Assembly: GCA_964626755.1 (NCBI GenBank)
Contig: CAZVGO010000006.1
Coordinates: forward strand, 1-64,000
Source: JACDAV01 sp964626755
GTDB lineage: Bacteria; Chloroflexota; Limnocylindria; Limnocylindrales; CSP1-4
Length of the DNA: 64,000 nucleotides
Direction of reading: 5' to 3'
Shown: positions 54,663 to 62,812 of the stretch, one piece after another
Position numbering within the stretch: position 1 is the first letter of the stretch
How the letters are laid out: each line of letters starts with the position of its first letter
The notes under the pieces: generated by a model
Databases searched by the model: none
What the model saw: only the letters and a program-made list of their open reading frames with translations
Told to the model about the DNA's origin: nothing
Made by a program: the position numbers and the translations under genes

Positions 54663-55664
54663 TCAGCGCAGGCCCTTCGCCGCGAGGGCGATGACGTCGG
54701 CCGCGTTGTCCTTGGTGACGAATCCCGGGCCGGTCATGATCAGACCGGTGCCGTCGCCCGTCGGAAGGTTCCGGGTCTCTGCGTACTGCGTGAGGATCAC
54801 GATGGGCAGATACCCCTGGATGAACTGCTGCTGGTCGATGGCGAAGTCCATCTGCCCGTCCTTGATCGCCGTCAGCACTTCCGGGCTGAGATCGAAGGTC
54901 GCGATGTGGATGGGCTTGCCCGAGGCGGCGACGGCGGCGAGCGCGGGGCCCGCAACGGACGGGCCGAGGGTGAGGATCCCGTCGATCGTTCCATCTTCCT
55001 GGAACGCGGCGGACATCTTGGCCTGCATGTCGGCCGGGTCGGAGATCTTGCCGGTGAGGACCTTGCCCGTGCCCTCGGCCAGGCCCATGCCCTGGAAGAA
55101 GCCGTTGCAGCGCAGGGTCAGCGCCTGGTTGCCGACCTCCTGGTTGAAGCAAACGGCATTCTTGACGCCGGCCGCCAGGAACCGCTCACCAGCTCCGAGG
55201 CCGGCCTCGAACTCGGTCTGTCCCACGTGGGCGATGATGCCGAGGGCCTTGAACACGTCGGAGCCGGAGTTCATCGAGACGACCGGAATCCCCGCGTCGA
55301 TCGCCTTCTTGATCGCCGGGCTGAGGGCGTCCGGGTTCGGGATCGAGACGACGAGGCCGCTTGGACTCTTGGCCACCGCTGCGTCGATGAGGGAGGACAT
55401 GGCGGGCATGTCGCTCTCCGCCGCCGGCGCGTTGTAGTTGTAGGTGACGCCCATGTCCGCCGCTCCGGCCTTGAAGCCGTTGCGGACGACGCCCCAGAAG
55501 CCGTCGATGGCCTGGCCGTGGGTGACGACCTCGATCTTGATGCTGCTGCGCGCGACGAGCGCGCCGTCGGGGCCCTTGTCACCAGACGCCGACGGCGTGC
55601 TCGAACATGCCGCGACGACGATCATCAACCCGCCGAGGGCGGCGAGCATCCTGCGAAGTTCCAT
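54663..55664 (-). CDS. Sugar ABC transporter substrate-binding lipoprotein (inositol locus)
   Basis: 333 aa periplasmic-binding-protein type 1 fold, as in RbsB/IbpA. Signal peptide with lipobox VVAAC (Cys20), then KIEVVTHGQAIDGFWGVVRNGFKAGAADMG, VSIPNPDALSPAIKKAIDAGIPVVSMNSG and DFAIDQQQFIQGYLPIVIL, all typical of the family. ATG 55664 is chosen over an earlier in-frame start because GAGGAGAGG lies just upstream. Context points to inositol or a related polyol as ligand. Confidence 0.92.
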   Translation of the reverse strand: MELRRMLAALGGLMIVVAACSSTPSASGDKGPDGALVARSSIKIEVVTHGQAIDGFWGVVRNGFKAGAADMGVTYNYNAPAAESDMPAMSSLIDAAVAKSPSGLVVSIPNPDALSPAIKKAIDAGIPVVSMNSGSDVFKALGIIAHVGQTEFEAGLGAGERFLAAGVKNAVCFNQEVGNQALTLRCNGFFQGMGLAEGTGKVLTGKISDPADMQAKMSAAFQEDGTIDGILTLGPSVAGPALAAVAASGKPIHIATFDLSPEVLTAIKDGQMDFAIDQQQFIQGYLPIVILTQYAETRNLPTGDGTGLIMTGPGFVTKDNAADVIALAAKGLR

Positions 55665-55810
55665 CGGTTCCTCTCCTCCAAGCGGGCACGGCAGGCGCCG
55701 CGCTCCATCCTCCGTGCGGTCCACGACCGCGGTCACGTCGCGATCCCGTGGTCCGGCTCGCCCGTGACGGGGCGGCGCCGACCGGCACCTCCTTTCGCTC
55801 CGCGCGATCC

Positions 55811-55828
55811 TACGGCGGCGCGAGCCGC
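55811..55828 (-). promoter_or_regulatory. Small GC hairpin in the idh-sbp gap
   Basis: CGGCGGC and GCCGCCG separated by four bases, inside the 184-base gap 55665-55848. No T-tract follows and no clear promoter is seen, so the import genes may either read through from iol genes upstream or have their own unseen promoter here. Confidence 0.4.
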
Positions 55829-55848
55829 CGGGGAAGCGTCAAGTCGCA

Positions 55849-56847
55849 TCACGCGGGTATCTCCGCGAGTGGCACGATCCGGTGCTCCGTGAGCGCGATC
55901 GTGGCCGCCTCGGCGATCCGAACGGCCTGGACGCCGTCCCGTGCCGTGCAGGGGCTGCGAAGCTGGCCCTGCGCGACCGTCACGAAGGCGGCGAACTCGG
56001 CGCGGTACGCCGGCTCGAACCGATCGATGAAGTCCGACCAGGCTGGGCCCGCCGGCGGTGGGACGCCCGGCTCGACCGAGCGGAGGGGCGTCCGCGGCCC
56101 GAGCCCGACCGAGACGCTGTCACCCGATCCGAACAGCTCTGCGCGGATGTCGTAGCCGAGCGGATCGTGGCGGGTCGACGTCAGGACGGCGAGCGCGCCG
56201 TCGGCCAGGCGGAGGGTGGCGACGGCCGTGTCGACGTCGCCGTATTTCGCGAAGACCGGAAACCCGCGGACGCCGCCGTCGGCATAAACCTCCTCGACCT
56301 CGCTGCCGGTGAGCCAGCGGAGGATGTCGAAGTCGTGGATCGAGAAGTCCCGGAATAGCCCGCCGGATGCCGGGATGTACGCCTCGTGCGGGGGCTCGGG
56401 GTCATGGCCGGCGAGCCGGACGACGTACACGGTTCCGAGCTGGCCGGACTCGACCAGGCGTCGAGCCTCGCGGTAACCCTCGTCGAACCGGCGTTGGAAT
56501 CCGAGCTGGAACGGGACGCCGCTCGCCTCGATCTCGGCCCTGACCGCGAGGCTGTCGGCGAGGTCGTTCGCCAGCGGCTTCTCGCAGAACGTCGGAAGGC
56601 CGCGACCGATCGCCCTGCGGATGAGCTCCGCGTGCGCGTCGGTGGCCGCGGCGATCACGACCGCGTCCGCGCCCTCGAGCGCCGCGTCGATCGACGGGGC
56701 GGCCTTCGCGCCGACCTCCGTGGCGACGGTAGCGGCACGCTCGGTGACCGCGTCCGCGAGGACGACCTCGTCGACCCCCGGCGTGGCAGTGAGCAGTCGA
56801 GCGTGGAGGCGGCCAATCCGCCCGGCTCCGATCAACGCGACCCGCAT
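55849..56847 (-). CDS. Gfo/Idh/MocA dehydrogenase, IolG-like, copy 1
   Basis: 332 aa NAD(P)-dependent oxidoreductase. Rossmann start VALIGAGRIGRLHARLL, catalytic-lysine motif CEKPLANDL and the active segment GLFRDFSIHDFDILRWLTG (Asp and His) fit inositol 2-dehydrogenase and relatives. It is a close paralogue of the next gene (56866-57858), with long shared stretches such as GFQRR and GLGPRTP-S-EP. The pair could oxidise different inositol isomers. 18 bases separate the two genes. Confidence 0.9.
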   Translation of the reverse strand: MRVALIGAGRIGRLHARLLTATPGVDEVVLADAVTERAATVATEVGAKAAPSIDAALEGADAVVIAAATDAHAELIRRAIGRGLPTFCEKPLANDLADSLAVRAEIEASGVPFQLGFQRRFDEGYREARRLVESGQLGTVYVVRLAGHDPEPPHEAYIPASGGLFRDFSIHDFDILRWLTGSEVEEVYADGGVRGFPVFAKYGDVDTAVATLRLADGALAVLTSTRHDPLGYDIRAELFGSGDSVSVGLGPRTPLRSVEPGVPPPAGPAWSDFIDRFEPAYRAEFAAFVTVAQGQLRSPCTARDGVQAVRIAEAATIALTEHRIVPLAEIPA

Positions 56848-56865
56848 GTCTCCTCCTCCCTGACG

Positions 56866-57858
56866 TCAGTCGATCGTCGCGAGCTCGACGGCTCGACCCT
56901 CCGCGACGGACCTGGTGGCGGCTGCGGCGATCCGCATCGCCGCGAGTCCATCGCGTGCGGTGCTGAGGCTCGGGGCTTCGCCCCGGGCGACGGCCATGAA
57001 GGCCCCGAGCTCCGCCTTGTAGGCCGGTTCGAAGCGGGTCAGAAAGCTCTCCCAGCCGGCGGCCGGAGGTGGGGCATCAGGCTCGAGCGACCGGCTGGGT
57101 GTCCGGGGCCCCAGCCCCATGGACACTGCGTCACCGCTGCCCACCAGCTCCATGCGAACGTCGTAGCCGCGCGGGTTGCGGCGCGTCTGCGACAGGATGC
57201 CCAGGACTCCGTCGGCCATGGTCAGGATCGCGCCCGTCGTGTCGATGTCGCCGGTGGACTCGAAGGCGGGGAAGATCCGGTTCGCTCCGACCGCGTAGAC
57301 GGTGCGCACCTCCGCGCCGGTCACGAACCGGATCGCGTCGAAGTCGTGGATGCTCGAGTCGCGGAACAACCCGCCGATCTCGGGGACATAGCTGGCATGC
57401 GGCCACTCGGCGTCGTGGGCGATGAGCCGGACGAGGTAGATCGTGCCGAGCTCGCCGGACTCGACCAGCCGTCGCGCCTCGCGGTAGGCGGGGTCGTAGC
57501 GGCGCTGGAACCCGATCTGGAAGGGGATCCCGCTCCGTTCGATCTCCGCGGCCAGGGCGATCGTGTCAGTCAGACTGCTCGCGAGCGGCTTCTCGCAGAA
57601 CGTCGGCAGCCGCCGCCCGATTGCGGCCCGTATGAGCGCCGCGTGGGCATCGGTTGCTGCCGCAATGACGACCGCCTCGGCCTCGTCGAGGGCGGCCTCG
57701 ATCGACGCCGCCGGCTCGGCCCCGACCTCGGCGGCAACGGTCGCGGCCCGCTCGGGCACCGCATCGGCGACCGCCAGGACATCGACGCCTTCGGTGGTGC
57801 TCAGGATGCGGGCGTGGAGCGCTCCGATCGTGCCGGCGCCGATCAGCGCGATCCTCAC
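56866..57858 (-). CDS. Gfo/Idh/MocA dehydrogenase, IolG-like, copy 2
   Basis: 330 aa. IALIGAGTIGALHARIL, CEKPLASSLTD and GLFRDSSIHDFDAIRFVTG define the family. It is the likely partner of IolE: its GTG start overlaps the IolE-like stop (GTGA). Very similar to the neighbouring copy across the whole length, so tandem duplication is likely. Which of the two is the true inositol 2-dehydrogenase cannot be told. Confidence 0.9.
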   Translation of the reverse strand: MRIALIGAGTIGALHARILSTTEGVDVLAVADAVPERAATVAAEVGAEPAASIEAALDEAEAVVIAAATDAHAALIRAAIGRRLPTFCEKPLASSLTDTIALAAEIERSGIPFQIGFQRRYDPAYREARRLVESGELGTIYLVRLIAHDAEWPHASYVPEIGGLFRDSSIHDFDAIRFVTGAEVRTVYAVGANRIFPAFESTGDIDTTGAILTMADGVLGILSQTRRNPRGYDVRMELVGSGDAVSMGLGPRTPSRSLEPDAPPPAAGWESFLTRFEPAYKAELGAFMAVARGEAPSLSTARDGLAAMRIAAAATRSVAEGRAVELATID

Positions 57859-58826
57859 CCCGCACCTCCGGCGCCCAGCCTGCGCAACTCGGCAGCGAGC
57901 ACCCGCCGCCCGATCGCGGCGCTCTCCGAGGGCGGTCCCCAGGAGCTGTCCTGCTCGACCATCAGCCAGCCTGAGTAGTCGCGTGCCGCGAGCGCGGCGA
58001 GGACTCCGCCCAGGTCGAGGCAGCCGTTGCCGAGCTCCGTGAACAGCCGCTGGCGGATCGCCGCCGCGAAGTCGGGGAGGGCCCCCTGCCGGAGCCCGTC
58101 GAGCACTTCGGGATCGACGTCCTTGAGATGGATGTGCGTCACCCGCTCCCGGTACCGCCCGAGCGCCGCGACCGGGTCCCCGCCGCCGACGATGTGGTGG
58201 CCCACGTCGAGGCACAACCCGACGCGCATCGGGTCCGTGGTGGCGGCGAGCCGCTCGACCTCGGCCGGCGTCTCGACGTATGTCGCCGCGTGTGGGTGCC
58301 ATGCGAACGAGTGGCCCCCGGCGACGGTCTCCTGGGCCAGCCGGTCGACGGTCTCGGCGAGGTTGCGCCATCCCGCGTCGGTCAGGCTCGGGGCGTCGGG
58401 ATCCGCGGCCCGGCCCGCCACGGCAGACCGTTCCGCCGAGATGTCGAGCGCGGCGACGAGCACGTCGCCGCCGCCATCGTGGAGCAGGCGGAGCCGCTCG
58501 CGCGCCGCCTCGAGCGCGCCGGGCAAGGGACCGTCCGCCGCGCAGGGGAGCGACGCGTACACCTCGGCCAGGCGCAGCCCGCGGGACGCGAGGGCCTGCC
58601 GGAGCGCCGCCCCGCGGGGGAAGCCCCGGCCTTCCTGGGTGCCCTCGAAACCGGTCCGGGCGATCTCGTCGAGAACGGTTTCCGGGTCGACCTGCGGTGC
58701 GAGATCGACGAGGTCCACGTTGTTCCACAGGATCGGGACCGTGCCGATCGATGCCCGGGGCAGCGCGTCCCCGGGCCGGCGGAGCGGGTGTGGCCCGCGG
58801 GCTGTGTGGGCGGGCATCGCGCTCAC
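57855..58826 (-). CDS. iolE: IolE-like inosose dehydratase (sugar isomerase/epimerase fold)
   Basis: 323 aa TIM-barrel protein. VPILWNNVDLVDLAPQ at the start, AWHPHAATYVETPAEVERLAATTDP, VGLCLDVGHHIVGGGDPVAAL and VTHIHLKDVDPEVL carry the metal-binding His/Asp/Glu residues and follow the IolE pattern. It would dehydrate 2-keto-myo-inositol. GTG 58826 overlaps the stop of the ThDP gene (GTGA). The first 30 residues are variable, and ATG 58817 is an alternative start. Confidence 0.82.
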   Translation of the reverse strand: MSAMPAHTARGPHPLRRPGDALPRASIGTVPILWNNVDLVDLAPQVDPETVLDEIARTGFEGTQEGRGFPRGAALRQALASRGLRLAEVYASLPCAADGPLPGALEAARERLRLLHDGGGDVLVAALDISAERSAVAGRAADPDAPSLTDAGWRNLAETVDRLAQETVAGGHSFAWHPHAATYVETPAEVERLAATTDPMRVGLCLDVGHHIVGGGDPVAALGRYRERVTHIHLKDVDPEVLDGLRQGALPDFAAAIRQRLFTELGNGCLDLGGVLAALAARDYSGWLMVEQDSSWGPPSESAAIGRRVLAAELRRLGAGGAG

Positions 58827-60637
58827 CGGTGCTGCTCCTCCGCGCGCCCGGCGAGCTGCCGGGCCCGGCTCTCGGCGTGGCGCTCGGGGACCGGCACGTC
58901 CCACCAGCCGGTCTTGTCCGGTCCGGCGACAGCGAGGTCGCGGTCGACCCTGATCGCGACAAGCGACGGTCCGCCGGACGCGAGTGCCCGGGCGACGGCG
59001 GGGCAGACCTCGTCGGGGTCGTCGACCTGCTCGCTGTGGATCCCGAACGCGTCGCCGATTGCCGCGAAGTCAGGCGAGTACGGCTCGCCCTTCCGGAGAA
59101 AGTCGGTCGCCGCATGGCGGCCGAAGAACGCGGTCTGGCCGCCCTTGATGCTGATCCAGCCGGAATTGTCGAGGACCACCGTGCACACCGGGAGGTCGAG
59201 CATGGCCGCCGCCGCGAGCTCCTGGACGGTCTGGAGGAAGCTCCCGTCCCCGGCGACCGCGATGACCTGGCGGCTGGGCCGGGCGAGCTGTACGCCGATC
59301 GCCGCCGGCAGCTCGAAGCCCATCGTGGAGAATCCCCCGGACGTGATGTGGGTCCGCGGCACCCGTGTCACCCAGCGCTGCTTGACCATTCCCTGGGGCA
59401 GGCCGGCGCCGGTCACGACGATCGCGTCGTCGCGCGTTGCGGCCTGGACCTCGCGGACGGCGCGGGCCATCGTCATCGGCCGGGCGGCCGAGCCCGACTT
59501 CAGCTCGACCTGCTTCGCCCATTCCGCCTTGAGCCCCTGGATCTCCGCGAAGTACTTCGTGTCGCGGTACGCCTGTCCCGAGCCCGCGCCGAGCGCCGCG
59601 AGGAGGTCCTCGACGCCGGCCCGGGCGTCGCCGACGAGCGGGACCGCGACCGGATAGTTCTTGCCGATCTCGCGCGGGTCGATGTCGAGCTGGACGAGGC
59701 GGGTCGGCGGGATCGCGAACGTGACGCCCTTGCGCCATGAGCTGGCGGACCAATCGGTGAAGCGGTTGCCGACCGACACGAGGACGTCCGCCGACGCGGC
59801 CAGCGCATTGCCCGATGTCGATCCCGTGTCGCCGATCGTGTGCGCAGCGAGCTCGTGGGTTTCGTCGATTGCGCCCTTCCCGTTCCAGGTCGTGACGACA
59901 GGCGCACCGAGCCGTTCCGCGAGCGCCGTCAGCGCCTCCGACGCGTCGGCCAGGATCGCGCCTCCGCCGGCGACGATGACCGGCCGCTTCGCTCCGCGCA
60001 GGAGGTCGGCGGCTCGTTCCACGTCGTCGGCTGCCGGGCGGACCCGGCCGCGCGCCTCGCGTTCCGCGGGGTCCGCCAGCGTGACCTCGGCCGAATCGGC
60101 CTGGACGTCCATCGGGATGTCGAGGAGCACCGGACCCGGCCGCCCCGACAGCATGGCGTTCCAGGCCCGGTGGAGCACGAACGGCAGCTCGTCGACGCGG
60201 GACGGCTGCCACCACTCCTTGACGACCGGCTCGAAGATCCGGGGGTTGTCGGCGACGTGCCGCCGCTCCAGCTCCTGGAGGAGGCCGTGGCCGCGCATGT
60301 CCGTGTGCGGGGAGCCGGTCATGAGGGCGACCGCCGTCGAGTCGACGTAGGCCGTCGCCATCCCGACCACGGTGTTCGTCGCCCCCGGCCCGATGCTCGT
60401 GAACGCGAGCATCGGCCGGCCGCTCGCCCGGTAGTGGCCGTCGGCGAGGTGGACGGCCGACTGCTCGTGGATGACCTGGACGGTCCGGATCTCGTCGGCC
60501 CGGTCGAGGAGCGCATCGGTCAGGTTCCAGCTCCCGTGGCCGGGGATCCCCGCCGCGAAGCGGACCCCCTGGCGGACGAGATACTCGACCACGATCTCGG
60601 CGCCCGACAGCCGGCGCGGACCCGCGCTACCCGTCAC
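58823..60637 (-). CDS. ThDP-dependent enzyme, acetolactate-synthase-like, in the IolD position
   Basis: 604 aa. N-terminal PYR domain with catalytic Glu (VQVIHEQSAVHLADGHYRASG), a central nucleotide-like domain (RPVIVAGGGAILADA), and the ThDP motif GDGSFLQTVQELAAAAMLDL...NSG at the C-terminal PP domain. It sits where iolD is expected, coupled to iolE, so ring cleavage of the diketone is the likely task. However, the sequence looks closer to acetolactate synthase and related lyases than to standard IolD. GTG 60637 was chosen because AGGA lies just upstream and the start LSGAEIVVEYL is family-like. Confidence 0.82.
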   Translation of the reverse strand: MTGSAGPRRLSGAEIVVEYLVRQGVRFAAGIPGHGSWNLTDALLDRADEIRTVQVIHEQSAVHLADGHYRASGRPMLAFTSIGPGATNTVVGMATAYVDSTAVALMTGSPHTDMRGHGLLQELERRHVADNPRIFEPVVKEWWQPSRVDELPFVLHRAWNAMLSGRPGPVLLDIPMDVQADSAEVTLADPAEREARGRVRPAADDVERAADLLRGAKRPVIVAGGGAILADASEALTALAERLGAPVVTTWNGKGAIDETHELAAHTIGDTGSTSGNALAASADVLVSVGNRFTDWSASSWRKGVTFAIPPTRLVQLDIDPREIGKNYPVAVPLVGDARAGVEDLLAALGAGSGQAYRDTKYFAEIQGLKAEWAKQVELKSGSAARPMTMARAVREVQAATRDDAIVVTGAGLPQGMVKQRWVTRVPRTHITSGGFSTMGFELPAAIGVQLARPSRQVIAVAGDGSFLQTVQELAAAAMLDLPVCTVVLDNSGWISIKGGQTAFFGRHAATDFLRKGEPYSPDFAAIGDAFGIHSEQVDDPDEVCPAVARALASGGPSLVAIRVDRDLAVAGPDKTGWWDVPVPERHAESRARQLAGRAEEQHR

Positions 60638-60693
60638 CGGGCGTCCTCGCGGGCGCCGGAGGGTTGGCTCATCGCACCTCGCTCGGCTACGAT

Positions 60694-60746
60694 GTAATCG
60701 ATTACGCGAAGGCCGCAGCGTAGACAAGCGCGGGTGTCGTTGTCAA
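60694..60746 (-). promoter_or_regulatory. Promoter of the iol run with LacI operator
   Basis: On the minus strand TTGACA (complement of 60741-60746), 18 bases, TACGCT (complement of 60717-60722), then a predicted start near 60710. GTAATCGATTAC at 60694-60705 is a perfect 12-bp palindrome centred on CG, the classic shape of LacI-family operators, and would lie at about +5 to +16, blocking transcription when bound. Confidence 0.75.
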
Positions 60747-60761
60747 CGCTCCCCGGTGCGG

Positions 60762-60783
60762 CAGAATCGGCCCAGAATCGGCC
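60762..60783 (+). repeat. Exact tandem 11-bp direct repeat in the divergent region
   Basis: CAGAATCGGCC occurs twice head to tail between the iol promoter and the transaldolase gene. It may be an activator or repressor site for the plus-strand unit, or chance slippage; AGAAT could also serve as a -10. Confidence 0.45.
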
Positions 60784-60815
60784 AGCAGACAGTGCCCCAG
60801 ACCTGGAGTCCGCCG

Positions 60816-61904
60816 GTGAAGACGGCCAATCGGAGCCCGCTCGCAGCGACCGTCGCGACCACCCCGACCGACATCTGGAACGACTCCTGTGCGGTCGACG
60901 AGCTCGAGTACGCGATCGCGCACGGCGCGACCGGGGCAACCGCCAACCCGACGATCGTCCACGACGTCTGGAAGAAGGACCCGACCCGCTGGCGCGGCGA
61001 GGTCGTCGCGCTGGCCGGGCGCCACCCGACGTGGTCCGAGCGCGAGCTGGCGTGGGCCGTCGTCGAGGCCATGTCGATCGAGGGTGCGCGGTTGCTCGAG
61101 CCTGCGTTCGAAGCGTCCGGCGGGCGCAAGGGCCGCCTCTCCGTCCAGACTGATCCGACGCTGTGGCGGGACACTGCCCGGATGGTCGACCAGGCGGCTG
61201 GCTTCGACGGCATCGCCCGCAACATCATCGTGAAGTTCCCGGCGACCCGGGCGGGGATCACGGCGATGGAGGAGGCGTCGTTCCGCGGGATCAGCGTCAA
61301 CGCGACGGTCTCGATCTCGGTTGCCCAGGCAGTCGCGGCCGCGGAGGCGATCGAGCGCGGCCTCGCACGGCGGGACGCGGCGGGCGAGCCGACCGACTCG
61401 ATGGGCCCGGTGGTCACGCTGATGTTGGGCCGCCTCGAGGACTGGCTCCGCGTCCTCACCGAGCGCGACGGAATCGTCGCCGACCCGACCGCGCTGCCGT
61501 GGTCCGGGGTCGCGGTCTTCAAGCGCGCATACGGCGTCTTCCGGGAGCGCGGCTTCCGTGCCCGACTGCTCGGCGCGGCGATCCGCCATCACCTCCACTG
61601 GAGCGAGCTCATCGGCGGCGACGTCGTCATCACCCTGCCGTCGGCCTGGCAGAAGCGGTTCAACGGCTCGAACATCGAGGTCCGGCCACGGATCGACGAC
61701 GCGGTCGATCCCGCGATCGTCGCAGAGCTGTCGGCGCGTTTCCCGGACTTCGCGCGGGCGTATGAGCCGGACGGCCTCGGGATCGACGAGTTCGACAGGT
61801 TCCCGCCGACGGTCCGGACGCTCCGCGGGTTCGTGGCGAGCTACCACGAGCTGCTCCACGCCGTGTCGGACGCGCTGCTGCCGAATCCCGACACCGCGCG
61901 GTGA
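60816..61904 (+). CDS. Transaldolase-family protein
   Basis: 362 aa class I aldolase-type barrel. TDIWNDSCAVDELEYAIAHGATGATANPTIV, Schiff-base lysine Lys140 in NIIVKFPAT, and GISVNATVSISVAQAVAAAEAIERGL are transaldolase hallmarks; the length matches the long actinobacterial type. It is coupled to iolB by GTGA and divergent from the iol run. Normal transaldolase moves a dihydroxyacetone unit in the pentose phosphate pathway; its link to inositol here is unexplained. GTG 60816 has GGAG eight bases upstream. Confidence 0.87.
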   Translation: MKTANRSPLAATVATTPTDIWNDSCAVDELEYAIAHGATGATANPTIVHDVWKKDPTRWRGEVVALAGRHPTWSERELAWAVVEAMSIEGARLLEPAFEASGGRKGRLSVQTDPTLWRDTARMVDQAAGFDGIARNIIVKFPATRAGITAMEEASFRGISVNATVSISVAQAVAAAEAIERGLARRDAAGEPTDSMGPVVTLMLGRLEDWLRVLTERDGIVADPTALPWSGVAVFKRAYGVFRERGFRARLLGAAIRHHLHWSELIGGDVVITLPSAWQKRFNGSNIEVRPRIDDAVDPAIVAELSARFPDFARAYEPDGLGIDEFDRFPPTVRTLRGFVASYHELLHAVSDALLPNPDTAR

Positions 61905-62812
61905 GCGAGCCGACGATCGCTCGCGCGGCGCCGCCCAACGACCTGCCGGTCGACGAGCTTCGCCTTCGGTCCGATGGGAGCGACCGGGTCGCGGTGGACC
62001 CGGCCAAAGCGGGCTGGCGCCATCTCTCATTTCGTGCGGTCCGGGTCGCGGACGGCGAGTCGATTGCGGTCGGCGGGCCGGGCGTCGAAACCGCGATCGT
62101 GTTGATCGCCGGCGGCGACGCAGTCCTCGACGTCCATGGCGAGCCGGCACGGGAGGTCCGCGGACGGACGGACCCATTCGAGGCACTCCCCTCGGGCTGG
62201 TACCTGCCGCCGGGCGGGTCGGGTGAGCTGACCGGACGCCGCCGCGACTCGAACGCGTCGACGCTGTTCGGCATCGCCAGCGCGCCGGCATCCGGTCGCT
62301 CCGGCGTGACCGACGCGCTCGTCGAATTCGGGCCGGCCGACATCCGGGTTGAGACGCGGGGCGCCGGGAACGCGACCCGCCAGATCAACCACATCATCAC
62401 GCCGGACTTTCCGGCCGACCGCCTCGAGGTCGTCGAGGTCCTCACCCCGTCCGGCAACTGGTCGAGCTGGCCGCCCCACAAGCACGACGTCGACGACATG
62501 CCGAACGAAGCCGTGCTCGAGGAGGTCTATTACTACCGGTTCCCGCGGCCCGAGGCATGGGGGGTCCAGCGGGTCTACCGGGCCGACCGCTCGCGGGACG
62601 GCCTGTGGGAGGTTCGGACCGGCGATGTCGTCATCGTGACGGACGGCTATCACCCGTTCACCGCCGCCCACGGCGACCACGCCTGGTACCTCAACGCGCT
62701 GGCAGGGGACCGCCGGACGATGGCCTGCTCGTTCGACCCGGACCTCGACTGGGTCCGGGCCGCCTGGGCGTCAATGGAACCGGATCCCCGGGTGCCGCTC
62801 GTCTCGCAATGA
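61901..62812 (+). CDS. iolB: 5-deoxy-glucuronate isomerase
   Basis: 303 aa cupin-fold enzyme that turns 5-deoxy-glucuronate into 2-deoxy-5-keto-gluconate in myo-inositol breakdown. The family core is clear: NWSSWPPHKHDVDDM with metal-binding His, LEEVYYYRFPRP with Glu, WGVQRVYRAD, and GDVVIVTDGYHPF...WYLNALAGDRR with the last His. GTG 61901 overlaps the transaldolase stop (GTGA). The 3' end overlaps the convergent RNase H-fold gene by 122 bases. This gene fixes the inositol assignment of the locus. Confidence 0.92.
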   Translation: MSEPTIARAAPPNDLPVDELRLRSDGSDRVAVDPAKAGWRHLSFRAVRVADGESIAVGGPGVETAIVLIAGGDAVLDVHGEPAREVRGRTDPFEALPSGWYLPPGGSGELTGRRRDSNASTLFGIASAPASGRSGVTDALVEFGPADIRVETRGAGNATRQINHIITPDFPADRLEVVEVLTPSGNWSSWPPHKHDVDDMPNEAVLEEVYYYRFPRPEAWGVQRVYRADRSRDGLWEVRTGDVVIVTDGYHPFTAAHGDHAWYLNALAGDRRTMACSFDPDLDWVRAAWASMEPDPRVPLVSQ

